Assembly: GCA_900556485.1 (NCBI GenBank) | Contig: USOX01000014.1 | Coordinates: 1-64,000, forward strand | Source: an uncultured Dysgonomonas sp. | GTDB lineage: Bacteria; Bacteroidota; Bacteroidia; Bacteroidales; Dysgonomonadaceae | DNA: 64,000 nucleotides | Reading direction: 5' to 3' | Part shown: positions 54,047-61,920 of the stretch, piece after piece | How positions within the stretch are numbered: position 1 is the stretch's first letter | Layout: each line of letters begins with the position of its first letter | Notes under the pieces: model-generated | What the model saw: the letters and a program-made list of their open reading frames with translations, nothing else | Databases searched by the model: none | What the model was told of the DNA's origin: nothing | Program-made: the position numbers and the translations under genes

Positions 54047-54511
54047 ATGCCTCAGAAAAAAGAGAGCTGGACTCCTCCCGTAGAATTTTACTTTCAGGTT
54101 CAATTCCATTTCAGAGACCAACGTATAAGTGCTTCTTTTATGGAAGTTGGCGGACTTGAACAAGAAATAATAACAGAGGAGTCCGGCTTAGCGGAAAATG
54201 ACGGAACACGCATTAAATTATTGAAAGAAATAAGACATGGAAATATCACCTTGAAACGTTCGTTAGAACCTGTATCAGAAAAAATCACAGCATGGGTGAA
54301 AGGAAGTTTTTCGTATATCGAGAATGGCAGAATATCGCCCTGTATGCTGGTTATTTTCCTGATGGATTCGAAGCGGCATGCCGTTGCATGTTGGGCATGT
54401 AGCCATGCTTACCCTATAAAATGGAGCCTCAGCACACTTGATGCTCAAAAAAGCGGCCTAGCCATTGAAACATTAACGCTGACTTATAACCGGATAGAAC
54501 GAAAAAAATAA
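54047..54511 (+). CDS. eCIS inner tube protein 2 (Afp5-like)
   Basis: A 154-aa tube protein of the same family: VEFYFQVQFHFRDQRISASF, MEVGGLEQEI, RHGNITLKRSLEP and AYPIKWSLSTLDAQKSGLAI. As in Afp and PVC, the second tube type probably starts the tube at the baseplate (Afp5 role). Its TAA stop overlaps the next ATG (TAATG). Confidence 0.9.
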   Translation: MPQKKESWTPPVEFYFQVQFHFRDQRISASFMEVGGLEQEIITEESGLAENDGTRIKLLKEIRHGNITLKRSLEPVSEKITAWVKGSFSYIENGRISPCMLVIFLMDSKRHAVACWACSHAYPIKWSLSTLDAQKSGLAIETLTLTYNRIERKK

Positions 54512-54678
54512 TGCCGATAGTAATCAAAGAAATACATATAAACACAACTGTTGAAAAGAAAGTCATACAGAAGACTGAAATACCTGAACATGTCTACCAG
54601 GAGATAAAAGAAGAGATAATACGGGAGTTGTCTAAAAAAACCGGAATAATTGCGGCAATGAAAAAAAACGAACGTTAG
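54511..54678 (+). CDS. Small DUF5908 protein of the injection-system cluster
   Basis: A 55-aa protein beginning MPIVIKEIHINTTVEKK, matching DUF5908, a family of tiny proteins found only in Bacteroidetes injection-system loci. The C-terminal half is a charged helix. It shares one base with the tube 2 stop codon (TAATG) and lies 13 bp before the LysM gene. The function is unknown; Afp6 occupies the same slot in Afp. Confidence 0.78.
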   Translation: MPIVIKEIHINTTVEKKVIQKTEIPEHVYQEIKEEIIRELSKKTGIIAAMKKNER

Positions 54679-54691
54679 ACCAGCTTACTGT

Positions 54692-55354
54692 ATGGAAACA
54701 CTAAAAATACTCTCTTATACGGATGATAAATATACCCAGGAGCATCTGGATATGATTTCGTTGTCTGTTAATCCGGCATCACTGAAGTTCGGTAAAGGAA
54801 TCATATACAGGGAAGACCGGCAATTAGGAAGCATCAATGGTTCAAATACTTTCGAGCGTTATAAACCGGAAACTCTTACTTTCGATTTCATTATAGATTA
54901 CACAGGAGTGATCGAAGATATAAAGGATGACAAGAAAGTGCTGGATAAAGTAAAAGATTTGGAAAACCGTTTATATGTATACAATAGCGAAGGACACCGT
55001 CCTTCTTATGTGATGATAGCATACGGCGAATTGATTTTCAAAGGACAGCTTACTTCGATGCAAACTAATTATAACTTATTCAATAATCATGGCATTCCTT
55101 TACGGGCAGAGATTAAATTGGAATTTTCCGGTTTTCGGGGAACGGAAGAAGACAAGAAAAGATTTTCTAAAATGTCTCCGGACATGTCCCGGCTGGTTGT
55201 AATAAAAGAAAGTGACACGCTGGCGTTATTATGCCACCAAATATACGGAAATTCCTTGCTGGTAAACGAAGTAGCCCGTTTTAATAACCTAAATGGATTC
55301 AGAGGTATTCCTGCCGGAACCGAAATCCTATTTCCTCCTTTAAAAAAGAATTAA
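54692..55354 (+). CDS. eCIS LysM-domain tube-baseplate adaptor (Afp7-like)
   Basis: A 220-aa protein. The N-terminal about 160 residues form the CIS tube-adaptor domain (SVNPASLKFGKGIIY near 27, then RPSYVMIAYGELIFKGQLTS). The C-terminal LysM-like domain is VIKESDTLALLCHQIYGN and GIPAGTEILFPPL. This is the layout of Afp7/Pvc7, which link tube and spike. It is followed by the VgrG gene after 4 bp. Confidence 0.9.
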   Translation: METLKILSYTDDKYTQEHLDMISLSVNPASLKFGKGIIYREDRQLGSINGSNTFERYKPETLTFDFIIDYTGVIEDIKDDKKVLDKVKDLENRLYVYNSEGHRPSYVMIAYGELIFKGQLTSMQTNYNLFNNHGIPLRAEIKLEFSGFRGTEEDKKRFSKMSPDMSRLVVIKESDTLALLCHQIYGNSLLVNEVARFNNLNGFRGIPAGTEILFPPLKKN

Positions 55355-55358
55355 AATT

Positions 55359-57134
55359 ATGACTAATTCACCATCAAAAAATAAAGATAGAATACTATCA
55401 TACACAGTCTATTGCAACGATAACAAGCTGGAAGACTGCTACGAACTGGTTTCGGCTTCTGTGCGACTGGAGTTAAATCGCATCGGAAAAGCCACGCTGA
55501 CTTTCAATGCCGGAAATATGGAAAAGCAAACTTTTGATGAAACCGACGCTGACCTTTTCAAGCCGGGAAGCAGTATCCGGTTGGACGTCGGAGACTTAAA
55601 TAAGGAAAAAACAATCTTCGATGGAATTATAACAGAAATTCGCATAAAAATAGGTAAAGGGCATCGCTCCCTGATGGAAATAGAGTGCCGTGATTATGCT
55701 TATCCTGCGACACAGGGGCGTAAGAACTGTATTTTTGAAAAAAAGAAAGATTCGGATATAATAGCGGATATTCTTGGCTCTTACGGGGACATAAAAGTAG
55801 ATCCTACCGACTTTGAACATCCCTCTATGGTGCAATATTATTGCACCGATTGGGATTTCGCTCTATCGCGGGCAGACAGTAATGGGCTATTTGTCTTTAC
55901 CAATGGAAAAAACATATCGGTTTGTAAACCCGAAATTGCAGCAGAACCCGTTCTGTCGGTTACATACGGAGTTGACATGATTAGTTTTGATGGAGGTTTG
56001 TCATGTGGAGATCAGTTTTCAGAATATGAAGCTGTTTCATGGAGCCCTTCTCAACAGAAAATGATTAAAGTGACCTCTAAGTCTCCTGATTTGAACAAGC
56101 AGGGAGACTTGCAAATATCCGCATTATCTTCCGATACAAATTTGCTTTTACAGACCGATGCACCAATAGACGAGACTGTACTTAAGCGGTGGGTAGATAG
56201 TGCAGCCTTAAAAGCCGGACTGTCCAGATATCGAGGTAAATTCAGTTTTTACGGATCGGATGAAGCGGTTCCGGGATGCCTTATCGAATTGCAAGGATTA
56301 GGCAAACGATTCAACGGAAATGTATTTATAGGTTATGTTCATCACAGCATAGAAAATAATGAATGGATAACGGAGGTCGGAATGGGCGTCCCCAATAATA
56401 ACATTACCGATGAACCCGACGTGGTATCTCCTCCTGCATCGGGATTCCTTCCGGGGCTCGAGGGTATGCATATTGGAGTGGTTAAGCAATTACACGACGA
56501 TCCGGCTAAAGAAGGGCGGATTTGTGTAGAATTGCCATGGATGGAAGGAATGAAAAAAGAAATATGGGCACGAATATCGACTCCATACGCATCTGATAGT
56601 TCTGGCGGTGTCTTTTTGCCCGAGAAAGGAGATGAAGTTATTGTAGGATTTATTAATCAGGATCCTTGCCATCCGGTCATATTGGGCAGCCTGTATGATA
56701 ATATGCACAAGCCTCCTTATGAATATACCGCAGAAAATAATATGAAGGCGTTCGTAACCCGATCTCAACTGAAAATGGAATTTGATGAGGATAAAAAAAC
56801 AATCGTTTTCTCTACTCCGGGCAAAAACAGGATAGAAATCAACGACGATGGAAAATGTATCAAATTAACCGACCTGAACAAGAATGAAATCATCATGGAC
56901 AGTAACGGAATATCCCTGAGTTCAGAAAAAGATATCATTCTGAAAGCAAAGGGAAATGTAATGATGGATGCGGCGGAAAAAACAGAAATTGCCGCTAAGT
57001 CGGATATATCTCTCAATGGAGCAAATATAAAAGCCACTGCAAAAGTCGGATTCTCAGCCAAAGGCAATGCCAGTGCCGAATTGTCTGCTTCGGGGCAAAC
57101 TACGGTTAAAGGTGGTATGGTAATGATTAACTAA
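55359..57134 (+). CDS. eCIS VgrG-type spike (Afp8-like)
   Basis: A 591-aa spike protein. The gp27-like part covers residues 1-350 (CTDWDFALSRADSNGLFVFT near 165, YRGKFSFYGSDEAVPGCLIE near 290). The OB-fold/gp5-like part follows (IGVVKQLHDDPAKEGRICVE, WARISTPYASDSSGGVFLPE, PEKGDEVIVGFINQDPCHP). A beta-helix end with repeated strands closes it (KDIILKAKGNVMMDAAEKTE). It forms the trimeric spike tipped by the PAAR protein. No extra C-terminal effector domain is present. Confidence 0.94.
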   Translation: MTNSPSKNKDRILSYTVYCNDNKLEDCYELVSASVRLELNRIGKATLTFNAGNMEKQTFDETDADLFKPGSSIRLDVGDLNKEKTIFDGIITEIRIKIGKGHRSLMEIECRDYAYPATQGRKNCIFEKKKDSDIIADILGSYGDIKVDPTDFEHPSMVQYYCTDWDFALSRADSNGLFVFTNGKNISVCKPEIAAEPVLSVTYGVDMISFDGGLSCGDQFSEYEAVSWSPSQQKMIKVTSKSPDLNKQGDLQISALSSDTNLLLQTDAPIDETVLKRWVDSAALKAGLSRYRGKFSFYGSDEAVPGCLIELQGLGKRFNGNVFIGYVHHSIENNEWITEVGMGVPNNNITDEPDVVSPPASGFLPGLEGMHIGVVKQLHDDPAKEGRICVELPWMEGMKKEIWARISTPYASDSSGGVFLPEKGDEVIVGFINQDPCHPVILGSLYDNMHKPPYEYTAENNMKAFVTRSQLKMEFDEDKKTIVFSTPGKNRIEINDDGKCIKLTDLNKNEIIMDSNGISLSSEKDIILKAKGNVMMDAAEKTEIAAKSDISLNGANIKATAKVGFSAKGNASAELSASGQTTVKGGMVMIN

Positions 57135-57149
57135 TTGATTGAAAATAGT

Positions 57150-57449
57150 ATGCCAGCAGCAGCAAGAATAACAGACATGCATACTTGCCCTATGCAAACT
57201 CCCGGAATTCCTACGGTTCCCCATGTTGGAGGTCCTATAATTGGTCCGGGTGTAGCGAATGTATTAATCGAAAAGCTTCCGGCAGCGGTGATGGGAGACT
57301 TGGCTAGTTGCACCGGGCCGACCGACACTATTGTTAAAGGCTCTACAACTGTTCTGATAGGAGGAAAACCTGCCGCACGGATGGGCGATCCAACAGCTCA
57401 TGGAGGTTGTATCGTCCAAGGTTGTCCCACCGTGAATATCGGAGGATAA
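57150..57449 (+). CDS. PAAR-domain spike tip protein
   Basis: A 99-aa PAAR protein with MPAAARITDMHTCPM at the start, then GDLASCTG, KGSTTVLIGGKPAARMGDPT and VNIGG repeats. It sharpens the spike and can carry cargo, though this one is a bare domain without a toxin. I chose ATG 57150 over an upstream ATG. It lies 15 bp after the spike gene. Confidence 0.93.
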   Translation: MPAAARITDMHTCPMQTPGIPTVPHVGGPIIGPGVANVLIEKLPAAVMGDLASCTGPTDTIVKGSTTVLIGGKPAARMGDPTAHGGCIVQGCPTVNIGG

Positions 57450-57466
57450 ATGTAAATAGTACGATT

Positions 57467-57877
57467 ATGAAAAACAAATCATTTCTGGGTATAGGATGGC
57501 ACTTCCAACCAGAATTTAAGAAAGAAGCGGGAGGAACTGTCATGGTCTCGAACGAGGAAAATATCAGACAAAGCCTGTGGATATTACTTAGTACATCACC
57601 GGCAGAACGCATACACCGTTACGATTACGGCTGCCCTATCCGAAAATACGTATTTGAACAAATGGATGTGACCACACAAACCCTTTTGAAGGAGCAGATA
57701 CAAAAAGCAATCATAATGTTTGAACCTCGAATAATTCTGGATTCCATTTTATTCGATACGGAGAAACAGGCCGGTGTACTGCTTATAGATTTAAATTATA
57801 CTATACGTCAGACAAACAGGCGCAGCAATATGGTTTATCCTTTTTATCTGAATGAAGGTACAGATTTGACATGCTAA
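57467..57877 (+). CDS. gp25-like baseplate wedge protein (Afp9-like)
   Basis: A 136-aa protein with the gp25/lysozyme-like baseplate fold: LLSTSPAERIHRYDYGCPI near 45-63 has the conserved S-P-A-E-R and pattern R-x-Y-x-G of the family. The start ATG 57467 follows an SD-poor AT-rich stretch. It forms the wedge connecting to the sheath. It is followed after 4 bp by the large baseplate gene. Confidence 0.92.
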   Translation: MKNKSFLGIGWHFQPEFKKEAGGTVMVSNEENIRQSLWILLSTSPAERIHRYDYGCPIRKYVFEQMDVTTQTLLKEQIQKAIIMFEPRIILDSILFDTEKQAGVLLIDLNYTIRQTNRRSNMVYPFYLNEGTDLTC

Positions 57878-57881
57878 GGAC

Positions 57882-60800
57882 ATGACAGAAGAACTATATA
57901 GCAGAAATGGTCTGGATCGGCTGGATTATCAACAGGATAAAGCACGATTGGAAGGTTTTGAAGCCATTGAGAGTGATTGGATAGAGCTCTTTAGATGGAT
58001 AATGTCCGTAAGTTCCGGAATAAATTTTTACAATAAACAAGGTGAGAAAGACGGTTGCATATCCGGTCTGTGGAGCAACCATATTCTTACTGTATTCGTA
58101 GAGATCGTTCAAATAGATGTAGACCAATATAAAACATCATTCATACAAGGCAGAGGAACAACAAGCCAACAGCAGTATTCCGAAAATCTGGAAGAAAAAA
58201 TCAGAGAATGGATTGTGCGCATAGAAAAATACCTGCTATCCGGATGGCAAATGAGGCAAGATGTAGATAAAAATCCTGCCATATTGGCGGCAAAGATGAT
58301 AAAGAATAAACTGGAAGAATCATTATTATCATCTCATAAAGGGAAACATTTCAACAGGACGATGAAAATCAAAAATCACCTGTATTATAAAATGTTAAGC
58401 ACTATTGACGATATAAACATTCATAGGGGCTATTATATAGAAATGATAGAAAAAGGGAATGATATGGATGCCGGATTATCCCTGCTGTTGACTTTCGTGC
58501 GCAATTATAGCTCCATTGCAAAGCAGTTTAATCAAAAATTCACAACGCTACCCCTATTTTACAAAGAGAACATATTGCATGCAACTGCACGCAAAGCAAT
58601 CCCTGACCAAACTTATGTCGTAGTTACCCCTATCGCATCTTCTCCCGGTTTCAGACTTCCGAAAGGGACCGGATTCAAAGCCGGAATAACAGAAAATAAA
58701 CAGGAGCTGATCTACAAAACGATGTCTTGGGAATATATCACTAAAATGAAAATAGAAAAGGTAAATGCTGTTTTTCTGAGAAAAGATAACGGAAAAGCAA
58801 CTGTCCTGTATAAACAACCCATAGACTATACCAATCCTGCTACATATGCTAATCTGTTTTCAGATGATGAAAAATACAAATCCTCTGATTGTGGTTGGCT
58901 GATAGAGTCTCCTATGTTTATTTTGAACGAAGGACGGAGGAAAGTGAAAATATATTTTGTACTCACTCCCTCGTCAGCTTCCCGACTTCAGGATTTTTCT
59001 TTTTCGGAGGAGCATCTGAATGGGGCTTTTTCCGTATGGATCAGTACCGATGATGGCTGGACATACATTAATCATCACGCGAGCTGCGAAAACCTGAATG
59101 GAGAAAATCGGCTGGTATTTGAATTCACATTGTGCGAAAGTGACAGATCGCCATTTCCCTGTTCCGACAAAATACATAGCGAAACAACAATATATCCCGC
59201 TATCCGTATTCTTGCCGGCAACAATAATTGCCCTTATGACTGGGCTACTCAAATAACGTTCCAATCAACATGTATTGATATTGATGTCGAAGGCATCCGT
59301 AATTTCAGCCTCTACAACGAATTGGGTGAGATCGATTCAGTCCAGCCCCTCCATGCTTTTGGCACTCAGGGACAGCAAGGGGCTTGGTTTATGTTCGGAA
59401 ATGAAGAAATAGCCCGGAAAAATATCACAGAAGTTTCTTTAACAGGAACATGGAACAAACTACCTCAAACAGAGAATGGCTATAACGATCTATATAAAGA
59501 TTATACTGATATACCTCCCGTAACGAATGAGTCTTTCAAAATAAAGACCGAATGGAGAAAAAACGGGAAATGGATATCAAACAGGGATACCTGTCAAGCA
59601 TTATTCCGCACTATAAACGGAAAACCTGATGAAAATGCTTTAATCAAATTTGATTTGTCACAATATGAACAGTCAAAATGCGATTGTTTTCGGGTGATGC
59701 TTCAAGAACCTGCTATTGGATTCGGAATGGAGAAATACAGAGAGTTGTTTGCAAATACGATGATATACAATAGCCGTCAGAAAGAAAAAAAGCAAAGGAA
59801 TATGCCTATCCCTCCAATCGTACCTATGCTATCAGAGATGAAGCTTTCTTATAAAGCTAGTCAACAGATAGACATGAATAACTATACTGATGACTCGTGT
59901 ATTCGTTTATCGCGTATCACGATATTTCCCGAAAATAAAACAATTGCTATAACGGACAATGCACCTCAGGCATTTCTTCCTGTCATAGATGCGGAATATG
60001 CGGTTTATATTGCTTTTGGCAATGCACTGGGGAGCAACCGCATAAAGATGTTCTTTGATATGGTATTCACCAAACAAAATATTTTCTCGGAAGATATATC
60101 AATTGCGTCTTATCCTCAACTGGAGTGGGACTATACGAGTAAAGAGAAATGGATGCCATTGCCATTGGAAGCAGTCCAGACAGAAAATACCTGTGGATTT
60201 ACCCAAAGTGGATATATTGAAATAGAAATGCCCGAATCCATCAATCAGCAACATTTAGATGCCAATTCCTTATTTTGGCTAAGGATTCGTTTTATCGGAG
60301 ATACCAGAGCATGCCTCGCTGTTCGTTGCATATATATGAATTGCCTGAATATCGTTGCGGAGAATGGTAACGGTGTATCCCTTCCGGCGATGACTATTCA
60401 GAAATTGCAAAAAGAAAATGAACAAGTCGATAGTATTATACAACCATTTTCCGGATTTGGAGGAAAACTTGCAGAAACACCGGAACAATCGTCCATCCGG
60501 CAAAGTTATCGCATATTCAATAGAAACAGAGCCGTGACCCCCGTAGATTATGAGCAGATAATATTAGAACAATTTCAGGAGATAGAAAAAGTGTGTTGCA
60601 TACCTCAAACACATAATAACACAACACAAGGTGTTAACATTGTAGTATTCTCTCCTTCGGATGACAACAATCAGTACCCTCTCACCCCCTCATGGAAATT
60701 AGTGGAGATAAAAAAATACCTGTCTTCATATATTTCTCCTTTCGCTCAAATACAGGTAATAAACCCAACTTACCAAAAAGTGGATATCGAGTGTATAATA

Positions 60801-61151
60801 ACTTTAAAACCACGCGCATCAGATAAAGGAAGGGTAATTCGCAGAATGATTAGCCGCATACAGCATTATTATGCTCAATGGTTGCGGAAGGGTACGCTTC
60901 CTGAGTTAGGGCAACAATACTCATATAAAGAACTCTATACCAAGCTGGTCAATGATATGGATATACAGGAATTGCAGAAACTTACTGTCAACGGCAAGTG
61001 GCTTGAGGATGTAGACATAGATATTAAGGACTGGTACCTTTCGGGAAATACACCATGGAGTATCATCGTACCTGGAAAAATCTCGATCATAACAGATGAT
61101 AACGAAAATACAGCATCAGGAAAAATCGGTTTAAACTTTATAATTGGATAA
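57882..61151 (+). CDS. eCIS baseplate J-like protein 1 (Afp11-like)
   Basis: A 1089-aa large wedge protein. The N-terminal region binds other wedge parts. The C-terminal half carries the gp6/baseplate-J core (SGFGGKLAETPEQSSIRQSY near 870, then FNRNRAVTPVDYEQIILEQF), and the last part (VDIECIITLKPRASDKGRVI, then WLRKGTLPELGQQYSYKELY) repeats gpJ-like features. The length equals Afp11 of related systems. It lies immediately before a short fibre-like gene. Confidence 0.88.
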   Translation: MTEELYSRNGLDRLDYQQDKARLEGFEAIESDWIELFRWIMSVSSGINFYNKQGEKDGCISGLWSNHILTVFVEIVQIDVDQYKTSFIQGRGTTSQQQYSENLEEKIREWIVRIEKYLLSGWQMRQDVDKNPAILAAKMIKNKLEESLLSSHKGKHFNRTMKIKNHLYYKMLSTIDDINIHRGYYIEMIEKGNDMDAGLSLLLTFVRNYSSIAKQFNQKFTTLPLFYKENILHATARKAIPDQTYVVVTPIASSPGFRLPKGTGFKAGITENKQELIYKTMSWEYITKMKIEKVNAVFLRKDNGKATVLYKQPIDYTNPATYANLFSDDEKYKSSDCGWLIESPMFILNEGRRKVKIYFVLTPSSASRLQDFSFSEEHLNGAFSVWISTDDGWTYINHHASCENLNGENRLVFEFTLCESDRSPFPCSDKIHSETTIYPAIRILAGNNNCPYDWATQITFQSTCIDIDVEGIRNFSLYNELGEIDSVQPLHAFGTQGQQGAWFMFGNEEIARKNITEVSLTGTWNKLPQTENGYNDLYKDYTDIPPVTNESFKIKTEWRKNGKWISNRDTCQALFRTINGKPDENALIKFDLSQYEQSKCDCFRVMLQEPAIGFGMEKYRELFANTMIYNSRQKEKKQRNMPIPPIVPMLSEMKLSYKASQQIDMNNYTDDSCIRLSRITIFPENKTIAITDNAPQAFLPVIDAEYAVYIAFGNALGSNRIKMFFDMVFTKQNIFSEDISIASYPQLEWDYTSKEKWMPLPLEAVQTENTCGFTQSGYIEIEMPESINQQHLDANSLFWLRIRFIGDTRACLAVRCIYMNCLNIVAENGNGVSLPAMTIQKLQKENEQVDSIIQPFSGFGGKLAETPEQSSIRQSYRIFNRNRAVTPVDYEQIILEQFQEIEKVCCIPQTHNNTTQGVNIVVFSPSDDNNQYPLTPSWKLVEIKKYLSSYISPFAQIQVINPTYQKVDIECIITLKPRASDKGRVIRRMISRIQHYYAQWLRKGTLPELGQQYSYKELYTKLVNDMDIQELQKLTVNGKWLEDVDIDIKDWYLSGNTPWSIIVPGKISIITDDNENTASGKIGLNFIIG

Positions 61152-61153
61152 AA

Positions 61154-61906
61154 ATGAGTAAAAAGACAGATAGAAAAACATTGAAAGGATATTTCCAAAC
61201 AGGAAAAATCCCGACTGAAGCCCAATTTGCCGAATTCATCGACTCAGTACCCAATATTGTAGACGACGGACTGACGTCAACTGACAGATATAATGTTGCC
61301 ATTTATCCACAAAAAACCGGAGGCAGTTTAACAAAGATATATGAGGGAAAGCCTGAAGATGAAACGGACGTTCTTTGTTGGTCGTTATCACTCGACAAAG
61401 AAAAGAACTTGCTTCTGACAAACAAACAAGGAGAAAAAGTTTTATCGATACACCAAAACAAAATTATTTCTTTTTATGGCAACCTCAGTTTTGAAGCCGA
61501 TAAGAGAGACCGAACATCAGGAACCATAAATATAGAACAGAATGTATCCGAATGTCTGACCATCCCGCCGGATGGAGAGTGGTATACTATTTTGTCCGAA
61601 ACGACAATACCGGAATACCCCGCTAAATGCCAGACATACCGGATTTTTGTTTGTTACAAATATGCAAAAAAAGAGAAATACAAAACGATGGAAGTTGTCT
61701 CCAGTCATTGTAACGGCAATAACCTGAAACTTCGTTCCCGTTCAAAATTCTGTGGATTTTGGTTTAGTAAAATACTCTTCAGATGGAAGAAGGAAGAGGA
61801 TAACCTGTTGCTGCAAATGCGCTGCAAATTTCCCAAAATAACTTTATCCCAGATACAATACAGAATAACAGAGTTATGGAGTTATACTGAAAACGATAAC
61901 CGATAA
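61154..61906 (+). CDS. Tail-fibre-like/receptor-binding candidate
   Basis: A 250-aa protein with GYFQTGKIPTEAQFAEFID near residues 13-31, a motif also found at the start of many phage tail-fibre and adhesin proteins of Bacteroidetes. The remainder is beta-rich with two Cys/Trp-rich C-terminal segments. It has no signal peptide. It sits between the two baseplate-J-like genes (2 bp after the first, 14 bp before the second), which supports a baseplate-attached role. Target specificity cannot be inferred. Confidence 0.6.
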   Translation: MSKKTDRKTLKGYFQTGKIPTEAQFAEFIDSVPNIVDDGLTSTDRYNVAIYPQKTGGSLTKIYEGKPEDETDVLCWSLSLDKEKNLLLTNKQGEKVLSIHQNKIISFYGNLSFEADKRDRTSGTINIEQNVSECLTIPPDGEWYTILSETTIPEYPAKCQTYRIFVCYKYAKKEKYKTMEVVSSHCNGNNLKLRSRSKFCGFWFSKILFRWKKEEDNLLLQMRCKFPKITLSQIQYRITELWSYTENDNR

Positions 61907-61920
61907 AGAACATTGGATAT

